Shown here: positions 1 to 8,206 of the stretch, piece after piece | How positions within the stretch are numbered: position 1 is the stretch's first letter | Layout: each line of letters begins with the position of its first letter | From: Natranaerobius trueperi | Lineage (GTDB): Bacteria; Bacillota; Natranaerobiia; Natranaerobiales; Natranaerobiaceae | Assembly (NCBI RefSeq): GCF_002216005.1 | Contig: NZ_NIQC01000007.1 | Location: 1-64,000 of the forward strand | Direction: 5' to 3' | Length of the DNA stretch: 64,000 nt | Translations under genes and position numbers: made by a program | The notes under the pieces: model-generated | What the model was told of the DNA's origin: nothing | The model's database searches: none | Seen by the model: the letters and a program-made list of their open reading frames with translations, nothing else

Positions 1-28
1 TTGATTTCTATTTGCACTTTCAATAAAT

Positions 29-90
29 GCCATCGCCATTAACTCTTTTACTATAATAAATTCGAAAGCGATGGCTGATACCATCTTTTT
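29..90 (+). promoter_or_regulatory. Two overlapping hairpins at the left edge
   Basis: An 8-base arm at 29-36 (GCCATCGC) is exactly complementary to 68-75. The same second arm can instead pair, through GATGG at 70-74, with CCATC at 81-85, which is followed by six T. The two folds exclude each other, as in an antiterminator/terminator switch, but the second stem is only 5 bp. No ligand motif is recognised. It may simply be the 3' end of a transcript that starts outside the window. Confidence 0.25.
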
Positions 91-130
91 TGAAATTTTT
101 TCTGCTTAATTGTTAGACAATCTGGCGCTT

Positions 131-180
131 GGTGGTGTGAGAGGTCGGTAGATAAATTAATTATTTACCTCCTACTCGAG
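131..180 (+). other. Structured leader element resembling a group II intron domain VI
   Basis: A 9-bp stem (147-155 with 161-169, one G-T pair, 5-nt loop) sits inside flanks reading GTGTGAGAGG on the left and CCTCCTACTCG on the right. Those flanks look like the domain VI and branch-point region at the 3' end of bacterial class C group II introns. No domain V is visible immediately upstream and no intron ORF is present, so this is either a remnant or a chance likeness. The motif match is from memory and not computed. Confidence 0.25.
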
Positions 181-188
181 TACAATCT

Positions 189-222
189 GAAGCGAAGTTT
201 TTACCTCGCTTTTTTTTATTTT
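189..222 (+). terminator. Rho-independent terminator upstream of mraZ
   Basis: The stem AAGCGA (190-195) pairs with TCGCTT (206-211) and is followed by an unbroken run of T to about 217 and a further T-rich tract. It should end whatever transcript reads in from the left, so the dcw operon needs its own promoter between here and 323. I could not pick a convincing -35/-10 pair there. Confidence 0.6.
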
Positions 223-267
223 TTTTATAAGAAAAGCAGGATTATCAAAAATAAACGCGAAAAAAAT

Positions 268-315
268 AAGTGGGGAATAGTGGTGAAAAGTGGTTCATAA
301 TTCTATGAAAGTGGT
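268..315 (+). promoter_or_regulatory. Array of MraZ-type operator boxes
   Basis: AGTGG occurs at 269-273, 279-283 and 289-293, exactly 10 bp apart on one face of the helix, with a fourth copy at 310-314, about two turns further on. MraZ proteins are known to bind short direct G-rich repeats with helical spacing just upstream of their own gene and repress or tune the dcw operon. The boxes lie immediately upstream of the mraZ start and the last overlaps its ribosome-binding region, which fits autoregulation. Confidence 0.6.
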
Positions 316-322
316 GGATCGT

Positions 323-754
323 ATGTTTTTAGGGGAGTATAGCCACACATTAGATGCCAAAGGAAGAATAATTATTCCAGCTAAATTTCGAGATGGATTA
401 GGAGAAAAATTTGTAGCCACTCGAGGATTGGATAATTGTATTTTTGTATATCCTATTGATGAGTGGAAAAAGCTCGAGGAAAAAATACGTAATCTCCCCT
501 TAACAAAAGCTGATGCTAGAGCTTTTAGTCGTTTTTTCTTATCAGGAGCTGCTGAATGTGAATTTGATAAACAAGGTCGAATAAATCTCCCTTCTAATTT
601 AATAAAATATGCTAAGTTAGAAAAAGATGCTGTAGTTATAGGTGTCTCAAATAGAGTGGAAATTTGGAGTCAAGAGATTTGGGAAAGCTATCAGCAAAAA
701 GCTGAAGATTCGTTGGAACAGATTTCTGAAGAAATAGTAGATTTTGAGATATAA
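323..754 (+). CDS. mraZ: Transcriptional regulator MraZ
   Basis: A 143-residue DNA-binding regulator of the division and cell wall cluster that forms ring-like oligomers. Two AbrB/SpoVT-like half domains are visible, each with its signature: DAKGR near residue 11 and DKQGR near residue 80. The start is placed at ATG 323, giving the conserved N terminus [15 protein letters not shown]; it follows GGTGG at a good distance. An upstream in-frame GTG at 290 would add a non-conserved leader and lies inside the operator repeats. It is the first gene of the dcw run, 11 bases ahead of rsmH, and the AGTGG array just upstream is its probable target. Confidence 0.97.
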   Translation: MFLGEYSHTLDAKGRIIIPAKFRDGLGEKFVATRGLDNCIFVYPIDEWKKLEEKIRNLPLTKADARAFSRFFLSGAAECEFDKQGRINLPSNLIKYAKLEKDAVVIGVSNRVEIWSQEIWESYQQKAEDSLEQISEEIVDFEI

Positions 755-765
755 GGGTGGTAAAT

Positions 766-1710
766 ATGGAATTTAATCATAAATCAGTGATGTCTGACCA
801 AACAATTAGATTGTTAAACCCATCTCCTGCCAAAACAATAGTTGACGGAACTATGGGAGGTGCAGGGCACTCTAGTGAAATAGTTAAAAGATTACAGCCT
901 AGTGGTAAATTGATAGCGGTCGATCAAGACCCAGATGCTATTGAAGTAGGTAAAGAAAGATTAAAAAAATATCAAGATAATGTTTCAATAGTTCAAGAAA
1001 ACTTTCAGAATCTAAATAAAGTTTGCGATAAGGCAGGAGTTAAAAAAGTAGATGGTATTCTTTTAGATCTTGGTGTTTCAAGTTTTCAGTTAGATAATGC
1101 CAAAAGAGGATTTACATATCAAAAAGACGCGCCTTTAGATATGCGTATGGATAAAAAACAACAGCATAATGCTCAATACGTTATTAACAATCTAGATAAA
1201 CAGGAGTTAACAGAAGTGATAAAAAAATATGGCGAAGAAAAATGGGCTGCTCGTATTGCGGATTTTATTGTCAAAGAGAGAGATGAAAAAGTGATAAAAA
1301 CAACTGGCCAGTTAGTTAGTATTATAAAAGCTGCCATTCCAAAAAAGGCTCGTGTTGATGGACCACATCCAGCTAAACGTACTTTTCAAGCTTTACGTAT
1401 CTATGTTAATCGAGAGCTTGAAAGCTTAGAAAATGCTATAGATAGCGGATTAGACATACTAAAACCCGGAGGACGGTTTGTAGTAATCACCTTTCACTCT
1501 TTAGAAGATCGTATAGTTAAACACAAGTTTAAGGATGCAGCGCGTTCATGTATTTGTCCTACTGAGTTACCAATATGTCAATGCAAAGGAGAAGCGAAAG
1601 TAGAAGTGTTGACAAAAAAACCGATACTTCCTACGGAAGTTGAGCTTGAAGAAAACCCTAGAGCACGGAGTGCAAAATTACGAGCTATAGAAGTAATTGG
1701 TTCTAATTAG
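766..1710 (+). CDS. rsmH: 16S rRNA (cytosine-1402-N4)-methyltransferase RsmH (MraW)
   Basis: Uses S-adenosylmethionine to methylate N4 of C1402 in 16S rRNA at the decoding centre. The protein has 314 residues with the SAM-binding loop GGAGHSS at residues 31-37 and the family C-terminal block ENPRARSAKLRA. ATG 766 is preferred over the in-frame GTG at 757 because GGGTGG at 755-760 is then a correctly spaced ribosome-binding site. It is the usual second gene of dcw clusters, followed by ftsL after 18 bases. Confidence 0.97.
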   Translation: MEFNHKSVMSDQTIRLLNPSPAKTIVDGTMGGAGHSSEIVKRLQPSGKLIAVDQDPDAIEVGKERLKKYQDNVSIVQENFQNLNKVCDKAGVKKVDGILLDLGVSSFQLDNAKRGFTYQKDAPLDMRMDKKQQHNAQYVINNLDKQELTEVIKKYGEEKWAARIADFIVKERDEKVIKTTGQLVSIIKAAIPKKARVDGPHPAKRTFQALRIYVNRELESLENAIDSGLDILKPGGRFVVITFHSLEDRIVKHKFKDAARSCICPTELPICQCKGEAKVEVLTKKPILPTEVELEENPRARSAKLRAIEVIGSN

Positions 1711-1728
1711 TAAAAGGGGTGAATATTA

Positions 1729-2091
1729 TTGTATAAAAATCAATTAACAGCTGAAGCTGCTCCGAAAAGAAGGCAAAATCTAAATAAACAGAGTGATCCT
1801 GTACGCAAAACGAAAACACGTCGTAGAAGTAAAACAGTGCCTAAACTCGCAAAAGCTAAAGCTGTTGGTATATGTGTCGGTGGTGTATTGTTAGCACTTC
1901 TAACAGTTGCTCATTTTGCTCTTGTCGCGCAATTAAATTATCAAATATCGCAGTTAGAAAGAGAACTAGAACAAATAGAGAATCAAAAAGCACATCTTGA
2001 AATGAAAATTACGGAAAAGCAATCTTATGAGCGTATTGAAAGGTATGCTAGAGAAGAATTGAACATGAAAAAACCTTCCCAGGTTAATTAG
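1729..2091 (+). CDS. ftsL: Cell division protein FtsL
   Basis: A small bitopic divisome protein of 120 residues. It has a very basic cytoplasmic N terminus (residues 10-45), one membrane segment at about 45-67, and then a heptad-like coiled coil (about 70-100) outside the membrane, where FtsL pairs with the DivIC/FtsB and FtsQ/DivIB proteins. It starts at TTG, with AAAGGGGTGA upstream. Primary sequence is poorly conserved in this family, so the call rests on position between rsmH and the PBP gene, size and topology. Confidence 0.88.
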   Translation: MYKNQLTAEAAPKRRQNLNKQSDPVRKTKTRRRSKTVPKLAKAKAVGICVGGVLLALLTVAHFALVAQLNYQISQLERELEQIENQKAHLEMKITEKQSYERIERYAREELNMKKPSQVN

Positions 2092-2103
2092 GAGGGGTCA
2101 TTT

Positions 2104-4266
2104 TTGGATAAGCGAAAGCAACATCTTTTGCAAACGAAACGTAGGTTAGTACTATTATTTATAGCACTTTTTGTAATTACCATTTCATTAATTGGAAGGT
2201 TAGGTTGGATACAATTAGTTAAAGGTGAAGAGTTTCAAGAAAAAGCTTGGGAACAATGGAATACGAGCATTCCAGCAAGTTCTCCGAGGGGTGATATAGT
2301 TGATAGAAATGGAGAACTAATGGTTAGTAGCTTAACTGCTGAAACTTTAATCGCTCTGCCTCCACAAATTAATGATCCCGAACAGCTATCGGTGAGATTA
2401 TCTTCTATATTAGAAAAGGAAGAAGATGAAATATATGATAAGCTGACAGCGGATTCTTCTCAAGAAATTATCCAAAGAGTTCTTAGTCAGGATAAAGCTA
2501 AAAAAATAAGAGCTTTAGGAAATCCAGGTCTAAAACTTACTAGTGATACTCAAAGGTACTACCCTCATGGAAGACTTGCTTCACAATTACTTGGTTTTGT
2601 CGGAGTAGATCAAGGTTGGGCTGGTTTAGAGTATTATTATGATGATGAACTACAAGGAAGAGATGGTAGAATGGTCTTTCAGACAGATGGGAGACAGCAA
2701 CAACTACCTCATGGTGTTCAGCAATATATTCCACCAAAGGATGGCATGACACTACAAACTACTATAGATAATTCGATCCAATATATAATGGAAAGAGAAC
2801 TTGAGAGAGCTATGGTAGAATATAAACCTGAAGGGGCTATGGCTGTTGCTATGGAACCTGATACAGGAGAAATTTTAGGGATGAGTAGCAAACCAGATTA
2901 TTACCCAGGAGAATATGATGAATTTGATGAACAGCAAAGAAGAATTTCACCAATTAATAACACTTTTGAACCTGGTTCTACTTTTAAACTAGTAACTCTT
3001 GCTGCAAGCATAGAAGAAGGCATATATAATCCTGATGAAGATTTATTCTGTCCTGGTCATATTGATGTTGCTGGAGTTGAAATAGGTTGCTGGACTCGAA
3101 ATGGGCATGGTGCTATTGACTTTTTAGAAGTGGTCTACGGCTCGTGTAACCCTGGTTTTGTAACTTTAGGGCAAAGATTAGGAAAAGAAAAATTATTTAA
3201 CTATATTTCTGGATTTGGTTTTGGTTCAAAAACTGGAATTGATTTACCAGGAGAAACTGTAGGACTATTATTTAATTTAGATAATGTTGGTCCAGTAGAA
3301 CTTGCCACTTCTTCTTTCGGGCAAGGTGTTTCTGTAACACCAATACAACAGGTTATAGCTGTGAGTGCAATTGCAAATGGTGGAGAACTATATGAACCTA
3401 GAGTAGCAAAGAATTTTATTGATGAAAATGATAAGGTTATAGAACAAGAGCCTCAACAGATTCGTAGAGTGATATCTGAAGAAACTTCTAAAGAAGTAAG
3501 AAATATAATGCAAGGTGTAGTTGAAGAAGGAAGTGGAACTAATGCAGATATTGATGGTTATAATGTTGCTGGAAAGACTGGGACAGCAGAAAAAGTTGGT
3601 CCTGATGGAGGGTATATACCGGGTGAATTAATAGTAGCTTTTGTAGGATTTGCACCAGCAGAAGATCCTGAAGTTTTAATATACGTTGCTGTAGACACTC
3701 CAACAAAGGGCCCTGCATGGGGAGGTCAGATAGCCGCACCTATATTTAAAAATATGATGGAAGATATTTTAAAGCATTTAGATGTACCTTCTAGTTACGA
3801 TGAAAAAGAAGAACAAGAATATGTTGAAGTTCCTAATCTACTAAATCTAACTTTTGATGAAGCAGAAGAACAACTTGATCAAAAAGGACTGATTGTAGAT
3901 ATTGTTGGTGATGGTGAAATTATAACAGATCAAATTCCTGAACCCGGAGAACAAGTTTCGGTACAATCTTCAATTATGTTATATTTAGGGGCTACAGAAG
4001 GAGAAGAAGAGAGCGAGTACGTAACAGTACCTAACTTAAAAGGTAGAACCTTGAGAAAGGCTACTGAAATTTTAGAAATGATAGGGTTAGATATGGACGC
4101 GAAAGGAAGCGGTATTGTAGAATCACAAGAGGTCGAGCCTGGAGAACAAGTGAGAAAAGGGACTGAAATAAAAGTTGAATTTAGAGAGCCTACAGAACCT
4201 GACCAAAATCAAGAGCTAAACGATGCTGAAGAAGTACCAGAGATGGAAGACTATCTAAACGAATAA
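2104..4266 (+). CDS. ftsI: Class B penicillin-binding protein with two PASTA repeats (FtsI/PBP2B/SpoVD type)
   Basis: A septal peptidoglycan transpeptidase of 720 residues. It has one N-terminal membrane anchor (about 14-36), a dimerisation domain, and a transpeptidase domain with the serine motif STFK (S292, K295), SCN at 347-349 and KTG at 491-493. Two C-terminal PASTA repeats (about 575-635 and 640-695) end in a strongly acidic tail. Bacillus has two such genes here, pbpB for division and spoVD for spores. Only one is present, so it may serve both roles, or the other may lie elsewhere. TTG start after GGAGGGG. It probably works with FtsW (9597). Confidence 0.93.
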   Translation: MDKRKQHLLQTKRRLVLLFIALFVITISLIGRLGWIQLVKGEEFQEKAWEQWNTSIPASSPRGDIVDRNGELMVSSLTAETLIALPPQINDPEQLSVRLSSILEKEEDEIYDKLTADSSQEIIQRVLSQDKAKKIRALGNPGLKLTSDTQRYYPHGRLASQLLGFVGVDQGWAGLEYYYDDELQGRDGRMVFQTDGRQQQLPHGVQQYIPPKDGMTLQTTIDNSIQYIMERELERAMVEYKPEGAMAVAMEPDTGEILGMSSKPDYYPGEYDEFDEQQRRISPINNTFEPGSTFKLVTLAASIEEGIYNPDEDLFCPGHIDVAGVEIGCWTRNGHGAIDFLEVVYGSCNPGFVTLGQRLGKEKLFNYISGFGFGSKTGIDLPGETVGLLFNLDNVGPVELATSSFGQGVSVTPIQQVIAVSAIANGGELYEPRVAKNFIDENDKVIEQEPQQIRRVISEETSKEVRNIMQGVVEEGSGTNADIDGYNVAGKTGTAEKVGPDGGYIPGELIVAFVGFAPAEDPEVLIYVAVDTPTKGPAWGGQIAAPIFKNMMEDILKHLDVPSSYDEKEEQEYVEVPNLLNLTFDEAEEQLDQKGLIVDIVGDGEIITDQIPEPGEQVSVQSSIMLYLGATEGEEESEYVTVPNLKGRTLRKATEILEMIGLDMDAKGSGIVESQEVEPGEQVRKGTEIKVEFREPTEPDQNQELNDAEEVPEMEDYLNE

Positions 4267-4325
4267 AATTAGTTTTGAATTGTTAATAATAATAGTTAGT
4301 CCATGATCAATAAAGGGAGGGGAGT

Positions 4326-5822
4326 ATTATTTTACTTTCTGAGATCATTTCTCCTCTAATAACTGACAAAAGGACTATAACTAGAGATAGTAATGTGTTA
4401 GGAATATCTTATGACTCAAGAGATATAAAAAAGGGAGAAATTTTTGTTTGTATCAAAGGAGTGACTGATGACGGACATAATTATATCCAAGATGCTATAG
4501 AAAAAGGAGCAAGTTGTATTATTGTTGACAAAAACAGATTTAACTTATGCTCTGACTCAAAAAATAATATACCAATTATTCCAGTGTCTGATACTAGAAA
4601 GGCATTAGCAATTATTTCATCTGTTTTTTATAGATATCCTAGTGATAAGATACGTGTGGTAGCTGTTACAGGAACAAATGGTAAGACAACTACCACTATT
4701 TTGATTGATTCTTTGTTGAGTTTAGGATTAGATACCAAAACAGCTCTTTCAGGAACTGTTTATAATAAGGTGGGTAAAAAGACTGAATCCCACCAAACAA
4801 CTACTCCTGAATCATTAGACTTACAAGAATTATTATATAGATCTAAAGAAGATGGAGTGTCTCATGCTACTATCGAGGTGAGCTCACATGCAATAGATCA
4901 AATGAGGGTAGTAGGTACTAAATTAGATATTGCAATTTTTACAAACTTGACTCAGGATCATCTAGATTATCATAAAAACATGGAGTCATATAGAAATACA
5001 AAGGGTAAATTATTTTCTTATCTTGGTCTATTACCTGAGCACAATAAATATCCTAAAGTAGCTGTGATTAATAAAGATGATCCGTATTCTTCTTTTATTG
5101 AAAAGCAAGTTGCTGTGCAAACAGTGACATACGGATTAGGAGACCAGGCTGATGTACAAGGTAAGATAGAAAAGTGTGACCTTTTTGGTACTATTATGAG
5201 TGTAGAATCTTTTTGGGGTAGTTTTACGATAAAAACTACTTTACCTGGGAAATATAATTGTTATAATTTATTAGCAGCTATTACTGTAGCATTAATTGAA
5301 GGTGTATCAGTTAATAAAATTCAAACATTATTACGACATCCTATAAGTATTCCTGGTAGATTCGAAAAGATAGAAATGGGGCAAAATTTTATCGTACTAG
5401 TTGATTATGCACATACTCCTGATTCTCTTAAAAATGTTTTAAAATCAATCCGGGAGTTAGTTGAAGGTAGGCTCTCAGTTGTTTTTGGTTGTGGTGGGGA
5501 AAGGGATAAAGAAAAGCGTGAAGAAATGGGGACTGTAGTTTCAAACTATTGTGATAAAATATTTATTACAAATGATAATCCACGATCTGAAAAACCTGAA
5601 AATATTGCAAAGGATATAGTTAAAGGGATTGATAATAGAAATGTAGTTATAGAGCTGAATAGGCAATATGCTATAGAACGGGCGCTAAGTTGGGCTGGTG
5701 AAAATGATGTTGTTTTGATATCCGGAAAAGGACATGAAACAAAACAAATATTTGATGATAATGTGATAGAATTTGACGATAGAAAAGTAGCAAGGAGAAT
5801 TTTAGAAAAAATGGGGTATTAA
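4326..5822 (+). CDS. murE: UDP-N-acetylmuramoyl-tripeptide synthetase MurE (meso-DAP adding)
   Basis: ATP-dependent ligase that adds the third residue of the peptidoglycan stem. The Walker loop is GTNGKTTT, and DNPR near the C terminus is the family signature for meso-diaminopimelate rather than lysine. The first ordinary start codon in frame is GTG 4395, but it has no ribosome-binding site and begins inside the conserved N-terminal domain. Family-like residues (LLSEIISPL) continue upstream to two ATT codons at 4326 and 4329, placed 5 and 8 bases after GGAGG. No ATG, GTG or TTG exists in frame back to the stop at 4311. I place the start at ATT 4326 as an inference. Confidence 0.93.
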   Translation: MILLSEIISPLITDKRTITRDSNVLGISYDSRDIKKGEIFVCIKGVTDDGHNYIQDAIEKGASCIIVDKNRFNLCSDSKNNIPIIPVSDTRKALAIISSVFYRYPSDKIRVVAVTGTNGKTTTTILIDSLLSLGLDTKTALSGTVYNKVGKKTESHQTTTPESLDLQELLYRSKEDGVSHATIEVSSHAIDQMRVVGTKLDIAIFTNLTQDHLDYHKNMESYRNTKGKLFSYLGLLPEHNKYPKVAVINKDDPYSSFIEKQVAVQTVTYGLGDQADVQGKIEKCDLFGTIMSVESFWGSFTIKTTLPGKYNCYNLLAAITVALIEGVSVNKIQTLLRHPISIPGRFEKIEMGQNFIVLVDYAHTPDSLKNVLKSIRELVEGRLSVVFGCGGERDKEKREEMGTVVSNYCDKIFITNDNPRSEKPENIAKDIVKGIDNRNVVIELNRQYAIERALSWAGENDVVLISGKGHETKQIFDDNVIEFDDRKVARRILEKMGY

Positions 5823-5823
5823 T

Positions 5824-7197
5824 ATGGCTTGGACAGGATATGAACTAGCGAAGAATAGTGACGGAAAAATAATAAACGGTGATCCAGATACAACGGTCAC
5901 AGGATTTAAGGTAGATTCAAGATATGTAGAAGAGGGAGACTTATTTGTCTGTTTACCAGGGGAAAAAACGGATGGGCATAAATTCATAAACGATGCTTTG
6001 AATAATGGGGCAAGCGGTTGCTTGGTTAGTAAAGAAATTGATATTGATAAAAGATATAATGATCCACTTATTATTGAAGTTGAAGATACGCTTTTATCAT
6101 TGCAAAATATCGCAAAAAAACATAGACAAAAGTTTGGAGTATCTGTTATAGGTATTACAGGTAGTGTAGGTAAAACAACGACAAAAGATATGGTTAATGA
6201 AGTTTTGAGTACAAAATATCGAGTTTTAAAAACTGAAGGTAATCTAAATAGCGAAATAGGTTTACCGTTAATGCTATTAAAGCTCCAAAAAGAACATCAA
6301 GTAGCCGTTCTAGAGATGGGTATGAATGACAAAGGAGAAATATCAAGACTTTGCGAGATAGCAAGGCCTAATGTAGCAGTTATCACAAATGTGGCTGAAT
6401 CTCATATAGAAAAACTAGGTTCACTAGATAATATAGCATCTGCTAAAAGTGAATTGTTAGAAGGACTCTTGCCCGGAGGAACCGCAGTATTAAATCATGA
6501 TGACTGGCGAGTAAAAAATATGAACAAAAAAGCCCCAGGAGAAGTGTTGTTTTATGGCCTAACAGGAGGGGATTTAATAGCTAGTAATATTGGAATTACT
6601 GATCAAGAAACCACTGCAGAAGTTAAGTATCAGGGCGAGGTCTATAAACTACAATTACCTCTACTTGGTAAACATAATGTTAGTAATTCTTTGGCTGCAA
6701 TAGCTGTAGGGAAAATTTTTGGTTTGACAATTAATGCTGCGATCAAAGGATTAGAGGATTTCTCTATAACTAGTATGCGTACACAAGTTCAGCATCATAA
6801 AGGTCTGACTATTATAAATGATGCTTATAATGCAAATGTACAATCAACAATTGCTGCTCTTGAGATACTTGAAAACTTATCAGCAAAACGTAAAATAGCA
6901 ATTTTAGGTGATATGTATGAGCTTGGAGAATATACTGTGAAAGCTCATATGGAAATTGGTGATGAAGTGATCCAGAGAGAAATAGATTGTTTAATAACAG
7001 TGGGTAAGCTCACTGAGGAAACTTATAATAAAGCGAAAGATTTAAAACCACAAAAAACTCAAATTTATCATGTTAAAGATAATAACCAAGCAGTAGATTT
7101 ATTAGAAGAAATAATATCATCTGGTGATGCCATTCTAGTAAAAGGATCGAGAGGAATGGCTATGGAAAAAATAGTGTATGCACTGCAGGAAATTTAG
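5824..7197 (+). CDS. murF: UDP-N-acetylmuramoyl-tripeptide--D-Ala-D-Ala ligase MurF
   Basis: Adds the D-alanyl-D-alanine dipeptide to complete the cytoplasmic pentapeptide precursor. The 457-residue protein has the N-terminal uridine-binding region (VDSRYVEEGDLFVCL), the ATP loop GSVGKTTTKD near residue 110 and the C-terminal ligase domain. It follows the murE stop by one base, so the two are probably translationally coupled. Length and motifs are normal for the family. Confidence 0.97.
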   Translation: MAWTGYELAKNSDGKIINGDPDTTVTGFKVDSRYVEEGDLFVCLPGEKTDGHKFINDALNNGASGCLVSKEIDIDKRYNDPLIIEVEDTLLSLQNIAKKHRQKFGVSVIGITGSVGKTTTKDMVNEVLSTKYRVLKTEGNLNSEIGLPLMLLKLQKEHQVAVLEMGMNDKGEISRLCEIARPNVAVITNVAESHIEKLGSLDNIASAKSELLEGLLPGGTAVLNHDDWRVKNMNKKAPGEVLFYGLTGGDLIASNIGITDQETTAEVKYQGEVYKLQLPLLGKHNVSNSLAAIAVGKIFGLTINAAIKGLEDFSITSMRTQVQHHKGLTIINDAYNANVQSTIAALEILENLSAKRKIAILGDMYELGEYTVKAHMEIGDEVIQREIDCLITVGKLTEETYNKAKDLKPQKTQIYHVKDNNQAVDLLEEIISSGDAILVKGSRGMAMEKIVYALQEI

Positions 7198-7209
7198 GAG
7201 GAAGATATA

Positions 7210-8172
7210 ATGGAAAATATTTACACATTAATACTTGTCAGTTTTTTAATTAGTTTAATTTTGTCTCCAGTATTTATACCAATACTAAGAAGATTTAAGT
7301 TTGGACAACAGATCAGGGGAGAAGGCCCACAAAGTCACTTGGAAAAATCAGGAACACCGACGATGGGTGGACTTATATTTCTTATTTCTAGTTTAACTAC
7401 TCTAATAATTTTTAGGGTTTTAGAAACAGATGTTTTAATATTATTATTTGTAACACTTGCCACTGGTATAATAGGTTTTTTAGATGATTTTTTAAAGATT
7501 GCAAAGAAAAGAAGTTTAGGTTTAAGAGCAAAACAAAAAATCATAGGTCAGTTAATTGTTGTGGCAATTTTTGGTTGGTACTTATTTGTTACTAATCATT
7601 CTACTGAATTAATAATTCCTTTTACAGATTTTCAGTTTGATTTAGGAATGGGATATTATTTCTTTTTGATTTTTATAATACTCGGAACTTCTAATGCAGT
7701 TAATATGACAGACGGATTGGATGGATTAGCAACTGGTGTAGTAGTCATATGCTTTACTGCTTATGTGATTTTAGCACATATGAGTGAAATGACAGGAGTA
7801 GCTCTATTTGGTAGCTCATTAATAGGTGCTTGTGCAGGATTTTTAATATTTAATCTACATCCAGCTAAGATCTTTATGGGTGATGTGGGTAGTCTTGCTT
7901 TAGGAAGTGCGTTAGCTTCTATGGCTATCCTTACTAAAGCAGAATTAGCATTAATAATTATCGGATTTGTATTAGTTATAGAAACTTTAAGTGTTATTTT
8001 ACAAGTAATAGTATTTCAAACATGGGGAAAACGTATATTTTTAATGAGCCCATTACATCATCACTTTGAATTAAAAGGATGGAGTGAATGGAAGGTTGTT
8101 ATAGTTTTTTGGTTATTAGCTTTATTTACTGCAGCTTTAGGTGTTTTATCAGTAACAAATATTTATATTTAG
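7210..8172 (+). CDS. mraY: Phospho-N-acetylmuramoyl-pentapeptide transferase MraY
   Basis: Integral membrane enzyme that moves phospho-MurNAc-pentapeptide to undecaprenyl phosphate, forming lipid I. The 320-residue chain is mostly hydrophobic, consistent with about ten membrane helices. Catalytic signatures are present: DDFLK near 95, NMTDGLDGLATG near 168 and the histidine cluster SPLHHHFEL near 280. The GGAGG of its ribosome-binding site overlaps the end of murF. Confidence 0.97.
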   Translation: MENIYTLILVSFLISLILSPVFIPILRRFKFGQQIRGEGPQSHLEKSGTPTMGGLIFLISSLTTLIIFRVLETDVLILLFVTLATGIIGFLDDFLKIAKKRSLGLRAKQKIIGQLIVVAIFGWYLFVTNHSTELIIPFTDFQFDLGMGYYFFLIFIILGTSNAVNMTDGLDGLATGVVVICFTAYVILAHMSEMTGVALFGSSLIGACAGFLIFNLHPAKIFMGDVGSLALGSALASMAILTKAELALIIIGFVLVIETLSVILQVIVFQTWGKRIFLMSPLHHHFELKGWSEWKVVIVFWLLALFTAALGVLSVTNIYI

Positions 8173-8206
8173 ATTGAATTAAAAAGTGTTTCTAGGAGAG
8201 ATATTA

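Noticed and set aside
1-84. Minus-strand open frame running off the left edge (ATG at 82-84, reading on as KELMAMAFIESANR...)
   Set aside because: Only 28 codons are visible, there is no ribosome-binding site, and it overlaps the hairpin arms. The sequence does not let me tell a real gene start from chance.
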